A DNA stretch of 59,892 nucleotides, taken from Sulfuritalea sp. GTDB taxonomy: Bacteria > Pseudomonadota > Gammaproteobacteria > Burkholderiales > Rhodocyclaceae. Numbering within the stretch: the first letter of the stretch is position 1; the number at the start of each line of letters is the position of its first letter. Below, piece after piece: positions 45,988-52,972 of this stretch. The notes below the pieces were generated by a model that saw only the letters and a list, made by a program, of their open reading frames with translations, was not told where the DNA came from and searched no databases. Made by a program: the position numbers and the translations under genes. The stretch lies in assembly GCA_030651305.1 (NCBI GenBank), contig JAUSCI010000018.1, positions 1 to 59,892 on the forward strand, in the 5' to 3' direction.

Positions 45988-46299
45988 ATGAGCGACATGA
46001 GCGATGTCACCAAAGACAAGCTGATTGCCGACGTAAAGCTGGTAATTGCCGACACCGAAGAACTGCTGCGCGCCACGGCCGGCCAGACGGGCGAGAAGAT
46101 CGCCGAGATCCGTGCCAAGACCCAGGATCGTCTCGCCGCGGCAAAAATCAAGATGGCCGAAGCCGAGGCCGCCGTGGTGGACAAGGCCAAGGAAGTCGGT
46201 CGCGTTGCCGATGACTACGTCCATGACAATCCCTGGCGTGCGGTGGGCGTGGCCGCCGGCTTCGGATTCATCGTCGGACTGCTGATCGGCCGTCGCTGA
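45988..46299 (+). CDS. DUF883 (ElaB/YqjD-type) membrane-anchored protein
   Basis: 103 residues. Helical N-terminal part (DKLIADVKLVIADTEELLRA) and a conserved C-terminal YqjD signature (YVHDNPWRAVGVAAGFGFIV then LIGRR) with one membrane helix. Family members tether ribosomes or other components to the inner membrane in stationary phase. A strong AGGAGA binding site precedes it. It is the first of four same-strand overlapping genes. Confidence 0.9.
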   Translation: MSDMSDVTKDKLIADVKLVIADTEELLRATAGQTGEKIAEIRAKTQDRLAAAKIKMAEAEAAVVDKAKEVGRVADDYVHDNPWRAVGVAAGFGFIVGLLIGRR

Positions 46300-46307
46300 A
46301 CCCGGCA

Positions 46308-46721
46308 ATGGGTGACGGGGCAGGCAAGATGCCGGACCAGCGCGGCTTGTTCGCGTCGACCAAGGGCTTGCTCGGCACCGGCGTCACCCTGCTTCACAAC
46401 CGCCTTGAACTCCTCGGCGTCGAACTGGCCGAGGAGCGGCTGCGACTGGTGTCCCTGCTTGCCTACGGCGGAGCAGCGTTTCTCTGCATCGCCGCCGGTC
46501 TGATCTTCCTCGCCATCTTTCTCACGGTACTGCTGTGGGAGAGCAACCGGCTCCTGGCACTGGGCGTCTTTTCGGCGCTATTCCTCGGCGCCGGCGTCGC
46601 CAGTCTGATGCTGGCAATGAGCCTGGCGCGCCCGGGTTCGAAACTGTTTTCCGCCAGCCTGGCCGAACTGCGCCGGGATCGCGACGCGCTGGCGAACAAC
46701 GACACCACGAGGCCGCTGTGA
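46308..46721 (+). CDS. YqjE-like phage-holin-family (DUF1469) membrane protein
   Basis: 137 residues. Two central membrane helices (LAYGGAAFLCIAAGLIFLAI; LALGVFSALFLGAGVASLML) after a helix HNRLELLGVELAEERLRL, the YqjE pattern. The start could be 46308 or the ATG at 46329 with GGCAGG in front. The stop overlaps the next GTG start (GTGA). Confidence 0.85.
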   Translation: MGDGAGKMPDQRGLFASTKGLLGTGVTLLHNRLELLGVELAEERLRLVSLLAYGGAAFLCIAAGLIFLAIFLTVLLWESNRLLALGVFSALFLGAGVASLMLAMSLARPGSKLFSASLAELRRDRDALANNDTTRPL

Positions 46722-47029
46722 ACCGTACGGCGCTTGAACTCGCGCTGAAGAAGCAGCGGCTCCAAATCGCCAGCGAAACACTGCGCGCCGAATTCGGTCG
46801 TTATGCAGGCGGATTGGCGCCGGCCTTTACCGGAGCAGACTACGCGGTCGTGGGCGCCAGATGGGTGCAACGCCACCCGCAGTTTGTCGTTGCGGCCGCT
46901 GTCGCGCTGGTCGTCGCCCGACCGAAACGGGCATGGCGCTGGGCGCGCCGCGCCTTTGTGGGTTGGCAGGCATGGCACAAGCTGCGCGATATATTGGAAC
47001 GCCGCCAGCCGCCGATCCCGCCACCGTGA
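46718..47029 (+). CDS. YqjK-like protein
   Basis: 103 residues from a GTG that overlaps the previous stop. Basic, with a helix ALELALKKQRLQIASETLRA and a hydrophobic stretch QFVVAAAVALVVARPKRAWR, as in YqjK. It ends in a Pro-rich tail. Role unknown; it follows YqjD and YqjE as in other proteobacteria. Its stop overlaps the next gene's GTG. Confidence 0.75.
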   Translation: MNRTALELALKKQRLQIASETLRAEFGRYAGGLAPAFTGADYAVVGARWVQRHPQFVVAAAVALVVARPKRAWRWARRAFVGWQAWHKLRDILERRQPPIPPP

Positions 47030-47397
47030 GCGCTCAGCGTCCGCGCGGCGAAGTCGAGGAAGCCACTCGCCAGATCCCCGCAGATGCCGGAATGCTTGTT
47101 TCGACGGGTCTGGGGCAGAAAATGCTCGCCGCGCATAACCGCGAACGCAAAGAATTGCTGGCTGAAATAGTCAAGGTGCGCGGGCTCATGCCGCTTTTGA
47201 TGAAACCCCGCAACAGCGAGCGCTGGACGAACGCCGAGCGGGCCGCTCTGCAGGATCAGTTGCGAGCATTGGCGCACCTTTCCCCATATGTGATGCTGAT
47301 GCTGCTTCCCGGCTCTTTCGTTGCATTGCCTTTGCTGGCGTGGTGGCTGGACCGTCGCCGGCAGAGCCGCGACAAAGGTCAGATATTCGGCCGTTGA
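47026..47397 (+). CDS. LETM1-like domain membrane protein
   Basis: 123 residues from a GTG overlapping the previous stop (GTGA); a longer frame from ATG 46972 is possible. The C-terminal half (AHLSPYVMLMLLPGSFVALP, LLAWWLDRRRQ) has the Pro-Gly-containing hydrophobic helix seen in LETM1-like bacterial proteins. The N-terminal half is charged helix. It is the last of the YqjD-E-K chain, suggesting a joint membrane function. Confidence 0.75.
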   Translation: MSAQRPRGEVEEATRQIPADAGMLVSTGLGQKMLAAHNRERKELLAEIVKVRGLMPLLMKPRNSERWTNAERAALQDQLRALAHLSPYVMLMLLPGSFVALPLLAWWLDRRRQSRDKGQIFGR

Positions 47398-47416
47398 TGA
47401 GCGAACAATGGAGACC

Positions 47417-47554
47417 TCATTTTTCCTGGGAGCCCGCGGACTTCTTGCCCGATTCCTTGAGCGTAATGGATGATTCGAGCGCCGCAATCTGCGCGGCCTT
47501 GAACTGACTGAGCTTGTAGGCACTGTCCTTGAGCAGTTCGGCGATGGCGGTCAT
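47417..47554 (-). pseudogene. Small ORF, likely N-terminal remnant of a restriction (HsdR_N-like) protein
   Basis: 45 residues (TAIAELLKDSAYKLSQFKAA then QIAALESSITLKESGKKS). From memory this resembles the first roughly 40 residues of larger proteins with an HsdR_N-type domain, but it stops early. GGAAG precedes the ATG, so it may still be translated. It follows the other small ORF by 2 nt. Confidence 0.45.
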
Positions 47555-47556
47555 TG

Positions 47557-47703
47557 TTATTCTTCCTTGTGCCAAAGTTTGAAAGTCGGCGCTGGCGGGA
47601 CGGCGGTTAGACCGGCCCCTATCCATTTGTAGTCGTCGTAGCGCATGTCGAGAAGCACCGGATCAATGAGGGAGAAGCGGGCTTTTTGTTCGTTGTAAGC
47701 CAT
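47557..47703 (-). pseudogene. Small ORF, likely HsdR N-terminal remnant interrupted by the dispersed element
   Basis: 48 residues. The start MAYNEQKARFSLIDPVLLDM resembles the first residues of type I restriction R subunits (the ARxxLIDPxL pattern). After 25 or so residues it runs into the dispersed element, read as AVPPAPTF, and ends. The native continuation is missing. Confidence 0.45.
47581..47606 (+). repeat. Dispersed RVGAGG element, copy beside vapBC
   Basis: GAAAGTCGGCGCTGGC then GGGACGGCGG on the plus strand; identical in its core to the copies in the HNH gene and downstream of fdhE. Confidence 0.75.
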
Positions 47704-47714
47704 CGCCTCAGCCC

Positions 47715-48122
47715 CTATGCCCGATCTGGCGCGATCAGTTGAACATCAGAAAAATAGGTGGAGTAACGGCGAGTATCGCGGGTCAGCATCGGATAGCGTG
47801 ACACGGCCGCATGCGCACCAATGAAGAAGTCGGAGAGCACGTTGTTCTTGGTGCCGCCCTGTCGGCGGTAACGCACAAACGCCTTACCGGCCAAGAATAG
47901 CGCTGGGCGCGGCAACTCGATCATTGCCAGCCCAAGCTCCGCGATGGTTTTGTCCAGCGCCTCGACGGTCGAGAAGGTCAGCGACAGTTCGGAGTAGATG
48001 ATCGGATTGATCGCCAGCCGGTGAACTTTCGATTGCGCGCGCAGTTGGCCAATTGACCAGTCAGCCCATTCCGGATCGTTCTCCAGAACGTCGACCAGCA
48101 CGTTGGTGTCGACCAGCAACAT
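47715..48122 (-). CDS. vapC: VapC-type PIN-domain toxin ribonuclease
   Basis: 135 residues. PIN acidic residues are in place: VDTNVLVDVLEND (first Asp), NPIIYSELSLTF (Glu) and SDFFIGAHA (Asp). PIN toxins cut tRNA or rRNA when freed from VapB. Start and vapB stop overlap by 1 nt (TGATG), the usual toxin-antitoxin coupling. Confidence 0.9.
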   Translation of the reverse strand: MLLVDTNVLVDVLENDPEWADWSIGQLRAQSKVHRLAINPIIYSELSLTFSTVEALDKTIAELGLAMIELPRPALFLAGKAFVRYRRQGGTKNNVLSDFFIGAHAAVSRYPMLTRDTRRYSTYFSDVQLIAPDRA

Positions 48123-48361
48123 CAGCCCTCACCGCGCAGTAGCGCCATCAGGTCGTCAGTCCGCCATTTGACATCGGCCTTGCCTCGTGCGGATTCGAAG
48201 CGGTCTGGCTTGCGGCTGGTCCTCGCGCCTACCTTGTGAATTACTACATCCCCCTCGCGATTGACCGCAAAATCCACCGAACAGCCGGGCGCCAGATTCA
48301 GCGCATCGCGAATCTGTTTGGGGATGGTGACTTGACCCTTACTGGTAAGTGTCGTCGACAT
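48122..48361 (-). CDS. vapB: VapB-type antitoxin (AbrB/SpoVT fold)
   Basis: 79 residues. N-terminal swapped-hairpin AbrB domain (TLTSKGQVTIPKQIRDALNL, APGCSVDF) and a C-terminal toxin-binding segment (VKWRTDDLMALLRGEG). AAGGAG lies upstream of the ATG. An inverted repeat just 5' is the probable autoregulatory operator. Confidence 0.92.
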   Translation of the reverse strand: MSTTLTSKGQVTIPKQIRDALNLAPGCSVDFAVNREGDVVIHKVGARTSRKPDRFESARGKADVKWRTDDLMALLRGEG

Positions 48362-48376
48362 GACATGACTCCTTTT

Positions 48377-48403
48377 GTATTACGGCGATATTGATTGTAA
48401 TAC
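48377..48403. promoter_or_regulatory. Putative vapBC operator
   Basis: GTATTAC (48377-48383) and GTAATAC (48397-48403) form an inverted repeat with 20-bp centre spacing, 16 bp upstream of the vapB start. Fits autoregulation by VapB. Confidence 0.6.
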
Positions 48404-48554
48404 CCTAGGCGATGGCATGCAATTGGCACAGAAAGATTATCGAAATCGCCCGGCTTCCAGATTGAACAGCTCGTTCGTGGTGACCCACACGAAGCCAACG
48501 ATGTCCCAATGCCACAAATGGAAACGGCCTCCATCGCCGGAGGCCGCTTGAATG

Positions 48555-48601
48555 ACTGGTGGTGATGAGTGGACTTGAACCACCGACCCCCGGATTATGA
48601 A
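48555..48601 (-). repeat. Displaced 3' half of tRNA-Met: att-like direct repeat, copy 1
   Basis: 47 bp identical to 50732-50778, covering the CCA end, acceptor 3' strand, T arm, variable region and anticodon of tRNA-Met. The 5' half is absent, so it is not a functional tRNA. It is the expected scar at the far end of an element that integrated at the tRNA. Confidence 0.88.
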
Positions 48602-48832
48602 GCCAAGTCTAGAAGCCTATCGCTTCAATGGCTTGCGCAGGTTTCGCTTCTACAAACGGCCTCCGGCAATGCCTTGTGAACCCATGCCGTTGGACGGGGT
48701 GTTTGGGATTTGTAGAAGGCACTGGATGTAGCGGGAGAACTTGGCAGGCGCTAACCCTAGGCAGGAAATCAAGCACCATGTCATTCCTGCGTCGCCGATA
48801 GGGGTATTGTAAATTCACCGCCGCCTGTTGCG
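48602..48832. other. Non-coding stretch between the tRNA fragment and hicA
   Basis: Short frames only; none shows a family or a good ribosome-binding site. The part after 48602 contains two nearly repeated TCTAGAAG/TCTACAAA/TGTAGAAG tracts. No recognisable integrase fragment was found. Confidence 0.5.
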
Positions 48833-48855
48833 ATGTAACCGTTTTTCAGTTACAT
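48833..48855. promoter_or_regulatory. Putative hicAB operator
   Basis: Perfect inverted repeat ATGTAAC-N9-GTTACAT, 25 bp upstream of the hicA start. Position and symmetry suit binding by the HicB ribbon-helix-helix domain. Confidence 0.6.
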
Positions 48856-48880
48856 TCGTTTTCCTAACCGGCGGTGATAC

Positions 48881-49138
48881 ATGGCCAAGCATGACAAAGT
48901 CCTTGATAAGTTGTGTGCGAAGCCGCCCGCTGCCGACATCAAATGGGACGAATTGAAAGGCCTCTTGGAGTATCTGGGATATACGATGCAAAAAAACAGC
49001 GGGTCGCGCAGGAAGTTCTTTCATAAAGAGAAGGATGCCTTGATCTGCTGCCACCAACCGCACCCGTCACCGGACGTGGATAAGGGCTGCATCGCTGATG
49101 TGGCTGAGCATCTGAAAATACATGGATTCACCAAATAG
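48881..49138 (+). CDS. hicA: HicA-family mRNA interferase toxin
   Basis: 85 residues with the dsRBD-like HicA fold: IKWDELKGLLEYLGYTMQ, GSRRKFFHKEKDALICCHQP and the catalytic-histidine region HPSPDVDKGCIADVAEHL. The usual Gly-Ser-His motif is GSRRKFF here, so the catalytic residue should be checked. It precedes hicB by 8 nt. Confidence 0.85.
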   Translation: MAKHDKVLDKLCAKPPAADIKWDELKGLLEYLGYTMQKNSGSRRKFFHKEKDALICCHQPHPSPDVDKGCIADVAEHLKIHGFTK

Positions 49139-49146
49139 AGGGCAGC

Positions 49147-49623
49147 GTGGACATTCTTAAATACGGGGAATATGAAGGTACGGCCGAGCTGGATATGGAC
49201 CGCCATGTTTGCCGCGGAAAGATCCTGTTCATCGATGATCTCGTTACCTACGAGGCTGCATCGCCAGCGGATCTTCAGCGGGAATTCGAGGCTGCAGTTG
49301 ATGACTACGTGGAAACCTGTGCATCCTTGGGTCGGCAACCACAAAAACCCTTGAAGGGCTTATTTCAGGTTCGCGTTCCACCAGCGCTGCACAAAGCAGT
49401 AGTTCTAAGGGCGATGGCCGACAACGTTACACAAAACGATGTGACGGTGCGAGCTCTGGATGCCTTTGTTAACGCGAAGCTTGATGTGAATCACAATGTG
49501 CAAGTGACACTCAATATTCCTACAGAATCCCTGAAGACGCTTGCGTCTAGCGTGTCGGCACCGGAACAATGGGGTGTTGCGTTGGCGCAAACTCAAAGGA
49601 CGCCTGCTCATGGCCACCACTAA
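49147..49623 (+). CDS. hicB: HicB-family antitoxin
   Basis: 158 residues from a GTG after AGAGGG. The N-terminal part is the RNase H-like HicB fold (YEGTAELDMDRHVCRGKILF, DFxDLV-like IDDLVTYEA). Middle and C-terminal parts hold a ribbon-helix-helix-like segment (FQVRVPPALHKAVVLRAMAD). It neutralises HicA and represses the operon. Longer than the minimal family because of a C-terminal extension. It overlaps the next gene by 14 nt. Confidence 0.85.
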   Translation: MDILKYGEYEGTAELDMDRHVCRGKILFIDDLVTYEAASPADLQREFEAAVDDYVETCASLGRQPQKPLKGLFQVRVPPALHKAVVLRAMADNVTQNDVTVRALDAFVNAKLDVNHNVQVTLNIPTESLKTLASSVSAPEQWGVALAQTQRTPAHGHH

Positions 49624-49960
49624 TAGCGCCGCTGCGATAGTCGCCCCAGTGGCGCCAATTCCTGTTAAATCGCCCGTTTCGATGAATGAGTTGACGACGA
49701 TCCTGATTAAGCACTACGGTCTGCATAAGGGTCGGTACGATCTGTTAGTCGAATACCAGATCGGCGTTGGGCCAGTCGGTCCCAACCCCGCGAGTCTTGT
49801 CCCAGGGGTAATGTTTGGATTTGGGAGAGTCGGGCTGCTAGAGGCGAAGGGCGATGGACCTACGTCCGTGGACGCAGCCGTAGTCAATCCGGCACCTGTA
49901 AAGCCGAAAAAGGTTGCAGTGGCGGCGGCAAAAACTACGCGGAAGAAGCCAGCCGGCTGA
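49610..49960 (+). CDS. Hypothetical protein, third gene of the hicAB transcript
   Basis: 116 residues. AAAGGA lies 9 nt before the ATG at 49610, which is inside hicB. Low-complexity Ala/Pro/Val ends (AAAIVAPVAPIPVKSPVS; PAPVKPKKVAVAAAKTTRKK) flank a core (LTTILIKHYGLHKGRYDLLV). No domain recognised. Similar small genes accompany phage or island hicB genes, but no function can be assigned. Confidence 0.65.
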   Translation: MATTNSAAAIVAPVAPIPVKSPVSMNELTTILIKHYGLHKGRYDLLVEYQIGVGPVGPNPASLVPGVMFGFGRVGLLEAKGDGPTSVDAAVVNPAPVKPKKVAVAAAKTTRKKPAG

Positions 49961-49980
49961 TCGTTGTGCCTTTCTATTGT

Positions 49981-50008
49981 GGCCCGCTGAGAGCGGGCCA
50001 TTTTCTTT
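49981..50008 (+). terminator. Rho-independent terminator after the hicAB operon
   Basis: GGCCCGCT-GAGA-GCGGGCC hairpin followed by ATTTTCTTT, 20 nt after the last gene. Confidence 0.85.
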
Positions 50009-50177
50009 GGTGTGCGGGAAACCGGGCGCGTGATCGTTGGATAACCTGCGCGGACAGTTGGACACCCTGCGGGCTGCGGGCTATCATCCGGCGACCATCC
50101 AAAAAGAGCGGGCTTGAGGACATGACGGCAACTGACGGATCACCAGCAACCACGCGGGAGTCGGGGCGGTTGAACTG

Positions 50178-50491
50178 ATGGTTGAGAAGAAGAAAAGCTT
50201 AGAGCAGACCACGTTGAGAACTGCATCGGCGGTAGAGATGTTGGTTTCCTCTCCGGCGAAAAAGTTTGATATCGCTGCGGAACTGGCGAGAGCCAGGAGG
50301 CGAACAGGGATGTCCCAGAGCCAGCTATCCCTCGTTCGCTAAAGGGGCGTGGAAAGACTAGCAACGAATATGACCTGTCGGGCTTAGTAAAAAAGCTTAA
50401 GGTAATTGAGCCCGACATTACAAAGGCTAAGAATCTAAAGATATCGGCCACCAAGCCCGGAGGCCTCGCAGCGGCATTGACGAAACAATAG
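50178..50491 (+). pseudogene. Frame-broken small gene in the tRNA-Met island
   Basis: A frame from ATG 50178 gives 54 residues (MVEKKKSLEQTTLRTASAVE, AKKFDIAAELARARRRTGMS) ending at 50342. The adjacent frame continues to TAG at 50489-50491 with protein-like composition (KGRGKTSNEYDLSGLVKKLK, IEPDITKAKNLKISATKPGG). Together they look like one roughly 100-residue protein split by a frameshift near 50330. The N-terminal segment has an XRE-like feel (RARRRTGMSQSQLS). No family assigned. Confidence 0.4.
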
Positions 50492-50497
50492 GCTTTT

Positions 50498-50607
50498 GAC
50501 GACGTAGCTCAGCAGGATAGAGCATCCAAGCTTCGATGTATTCTATGGTTGGCACCTAGATAGTACAGGCTGGAAGGGCGCGGGTTCAAGTCCCGCCGTC
50601 GTCCCCA
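50498..50607 (+). tRNA. tRNA-like gene with a roughly 33-nt extra insertion in the anticodon region
   Basis: Acceptor GACGACG/CGTCGTC, D arm GCTCAGCAGGATAGAGC, T arm GCGGGTTCAAGTCCCGC, discriminator C and encoded CCA are all in order. The segment between D arm and T arm is 55 nt instead of about 22. It contains paired segments (TCCA/TGGA, and a GTATTCTATGGT / ACCTAGATAGTAC imperfect stem). No standard anticodon stem-loop can be drawn, so decoding identity is unknown. Confidence 0.55.
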
Positions 50608-50731
50608 GATTTAGAATCGGCGCTCGGCGCCATGACGCATATAGACCGGGCTTAACTGGAGTCAGCTTCCTACTATGTTCCTACTAGTAGAAAAGCGGAT
50701 TCCAGCATTATCGCTAGAACCCGCTTAGATA

Positions 50732-50778
50732 CTGGTGGTGATGAGTGGACTTGAACCACCGACCCCCGGATTATGAAT
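50732..50778 (-). repeat. att-like direct repeat, copy 2 (inside intact tRNA-Met)
   Basis: The native copy of the 47-bp sequence also found at 48555-48601. Confidence 0.88.
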
Positions 50779-50810
50779 CCGATGCTCTAACCGACTGAGC
50801 TACATCACCT
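50734..50810 (-). tRNA. tRNA-Met (anticodon CAT)
   Basis: Full cloverleaf on the minus strand: acceptor GGTGATG/CATCACC, D arm GCTCAGTCGGTTAGAGC, anticodon loop TTCATAA, T arm GGTGGTTCAAGTCCACT, discriminator A and encoded CCA. A CAT anticodon could also be the Ile2 isoacceptor. Overall sequence fits elongator Met. Its 3' half is duplicated 2.2 kb away. Confidence 0.9.
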
Positions 50811-50882
50811 TGCAAAGGGGCGGGATTATCCTCGCCGCACGCTTGCCTTGTCAAGGCAGCACCCGTGGGCGACAATCGCGGC

Positions 50883-52040
50883 ATGGACTTCGATATCGTG
50901 ATTGTGGGGGGTGGTCTGGCGGGTCTGGCCCTGGCGGCTGCGTTACGCCGCTCGACTTTGTCGGTGGCATTGGTCGAAGGGAAGTTGCCGGCGCCCGCCG
51001 AGGGATGGGATTCGCGCGTTTATGCGATCAGCCCGGCCAACGCGCGTTTCCTCGATGTCGTTGGCGCATGGCGCCACCTGGACCCGGAACGCATGGAAGC
51101 GGTACGAACCATGGAGATTCATGGTGATGCCGGTGGCCGGCTGGATTTCACGGCCTATGGCAGCGGCGTTTCGGAGCTGGCCTGGATCCTCGAATCGTCA
51201 CTGATGCAACTCGAGTTGTGGGAAACGGCCAAGCGCCAGGGAAACCTGAGCCTGTATTGCCCGGCGCGGCCGCAAACACTCGCGATGGGGCCTGACGCCG
51301 CACAGCTGACGCTCGAGGATGGTCGCAGCCTTTCCGCGCGACTGATCGTCGCTGCCGATGGCGCTGAATCCTGGACTCGCGCTGCAGCAGGCATCGACGT
51401 GCGCTTCGACCCTTACGACCAACTGGGCGTGGTAGCCAACTTCACCGTGGAACAGCCGCATCGCGGCACAGCTTTTCAGTGGTTCCGCAAGGACGGAGTT
51501 ATGGCGTGGCTGCCGCTGCCGGACGATCGCATGTCGATGGTCTGGTCTACCGGGGAAGAGCATGGGCGCGAACTGCTGGCTCTCGATCATGCCGCGCTGT
51601 GCGCCCACGTCGCCGAAGCAGGCGACTTTCGACTCGGCGCACTGGAACCGATAAGCGGACCCTCCGGGTTTCCGCTGCGCCTGATGCGTGCGCGGCGCAC
51701 TGTGGCGCCGCGACTGGCGCTGATCGGCGATGCCGCGCATACCATCCATCCGCTTTCCGGTCACGGCATCAATCTGGGTTTTCAGGACGCGCAAGTTCTG
51801 GCAACCGTGCTGTGCGACAAGCCCGGTCACGTCGATTGCGGCGACCTGGCACTGTTGCGCAGTTACGAGAGGGCGCGCAAGGAAGAAGTGGTGACTTTGC
51901 AGACGTTAACCGATACCCTGCACGACCTTTTCCGCCCCACGGAAGGCGCCTTGCCCCGTTTGCGCAACTTTGGATTGAACCTCACCAACGCTTTGCCGGT
52001 CGTAAAGGACTTGCTGGTCCGCTACGCACTCGCGTCCTGA
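50883..52040 (+). CDS. UbiH/COQ6-family FAD-dependent hydroxylase
   Basis: 385 residues. FAD-binding Rossmann start VIVGGGLAGLALAAALRRS, the family DG motif (LIVAADGAESWTR) and the GD motif LIGDAAHTIHPLSGHGINLG are complete. Such enzymes hydroxylate the ubiquinone ring; which position cannot be told from sequence alone. The ATG at 50883 begins MDFDIVIVGGGL. It is followed by dsbC after 17 nt. Confidence 0.9.
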   Translation: MDFDIVIVGGGLAGLALAAALRRSTLSVALVEGKLPAPAEGWDSRVYAISPANARFLDVVGAWRHLDPERMEAVRTMEIHGDAGGRLDFTAYGSGVSELAWILESSLMQLELWETAKRQGNLSLYCPARPQTLAMGPDAAQLTLEDGRSLSARLIVAADGAESWTRAAAGIDVRFDPYDQLGVVANFTVEQPHRGTAFQWFRKDGVMAWLPLPDDRMSMVWSTGEEHGRELLALDHAALCAHVAEAGDFRLGALEPISGPSGFPLRLMRARRTVAPRLALIGDAAHTIHPLSGHGINLGFQDAQVLATVLCDKPGHVDCGDLALLRSYERARKEEVVTLQTLTDTLHDLFRPTEGALPRLRNFGLNLTNALPVVKDLLVRYALAS

Positions 52041-52057
52041 AATCTTCTGGAGAACTC

Positions 52058-52738
52058 ATGAAACTATCTATGCTTGCCGCCGCTCTGGCCTGTATGTCCT
52101 TCGCCGCTATTGCCGACGAGGCCGATGTGAAAAAGGCCGTCGAGGCCAAGCTCGGCAAGGTCGAAAAGATTGTCAGGGCACCCATAGCTGGCCTTTGGGA
52201 AGTTACCGTAAATAGCCAGATTTTCTACGCCGATGACAAAGCCGCTTACGTATTATTTGGCAGTCTGCTGGAAACGAAGACGGGGAAGAACCTCACGGCG
52301 GAACGCCAGTTCAATGCCCTGCCGCTCGACCTGGCCTTGAAGCAGGTGCGCGGGTCCGGCAAGAACATCATGGTGACATTTGAAGACCCGAACTGTGGCT
52401 ATTGCAAGAAGCTGGCGAAAGACATCCTGACCCTGAAGGATGTAACGGTCTATACCTTTCTCTTACCAGTGCTGGGCGACGATTCCTACGAGAAGTCGAA
52501 GGCGATCTGGTGCGCGCCGGACAGGTCGAAAGCGTGGACCGACTGGATGAACAGCGGCAAGGCGCCGCCTGCCGTAACTGCCAAGTGCGATACGGCGGGA
52601 CTCGACAAGTCTGCCCAGCTTGGTGGCAAATTAAGCATCAGAGGCACGCCGCATATCATGTTCGCCAACGGCGAGCGTATCCCAGGCTATATTCCGGCGC
52701 CGGAAATCGAGAAGCGCTTCGTCGCAATGGGCGGCTGA
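52058..52738 (+). CDS. dsbC: DsbC-family thiol:disulfide interchange protein
   Basis: 226 residues. Signal peptide (SMLAAALACMSFAAIADEAD), N-terminal dimerisation domain, then a thioredoxin fold with the active site CGYC (EDPNCGYCKKLAKD) and cis-Pro loop RGTPHIMFANGERI. It isomerises wrong disulfides in the periplasm. GGAGA precedes the ATG at 52058. Confidence 0.92.
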   Translation: MKLSMLAAALACMSFAAIADEADVKKAVEAKLGKVEKIVRAPIAGLWEVTVNSQIFYADDKAAYVLFGSLLETKTGKNLTAERQFNALPLDLALKQVRGSGKNIMVTFEDPNCGYCKKLAKDILTLKDVTVYTFLLPVLGDDSYEKSKAIWCAPDRSKAWTDWMNSGKAPPAVTAKCDTAGLDKSAQLGGKLSIRGTPHIMFANGERIPGYIPAPEIEKRFVAMGG

Positions 52739-52972
52739 GCCTCTCCAGCCAGCCGCAAATTCCTGCTACCGCAGCAAGCCGCCTGTCTGACGCCGGGCCG
52801 GTGCGTCTACGCCCGCTTGGACAAAATGGGCTTGGTGCGCCTGCTGCACTGCGACAATCCCAAGGCAAGAGTTGGAGTACCATTTCTATAAGAATAAAGA
52901 ATCTGTGGATAAAGCAGAGCCAGCCCGGAGTAGCCGCTCCGAGGTTTCTAATTACTGGAGAGGAGGCAATAG
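52739..52972. other. Leader region of the formate dehydrogenase operon
   Basis: 234 bp without a gene. It contains a hairpin CGGAG-TAGC-CGCTCCG (about 52929-52945) and the binding site GAGGAGG just before fdnG. I see no confident activator site. Confidence 0.5.

Larger units (their letters stand above)
48555..50778. mobile_element. Small genomic island inserted at tRNA-Met(CAT)
   Basis: Bounded by the 47-bp perfect duplication of the tRNA-Met 3' half. Contents: hicA, hicB, a small hypothetical, a terminator, a frame-broken ORF and a tRNA-like gene. No integrase gene is visible, so it is either a deleted remnant or was moved in trans. Confidence 0.75.

Noticed and set aside
48609..48818. An integrase C-terminal fragment next to the tRNA remnant
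   Set aside because: The minus-strand translation lacks any recognisable Arg-His-Arg-Tyr recombinase pattern.
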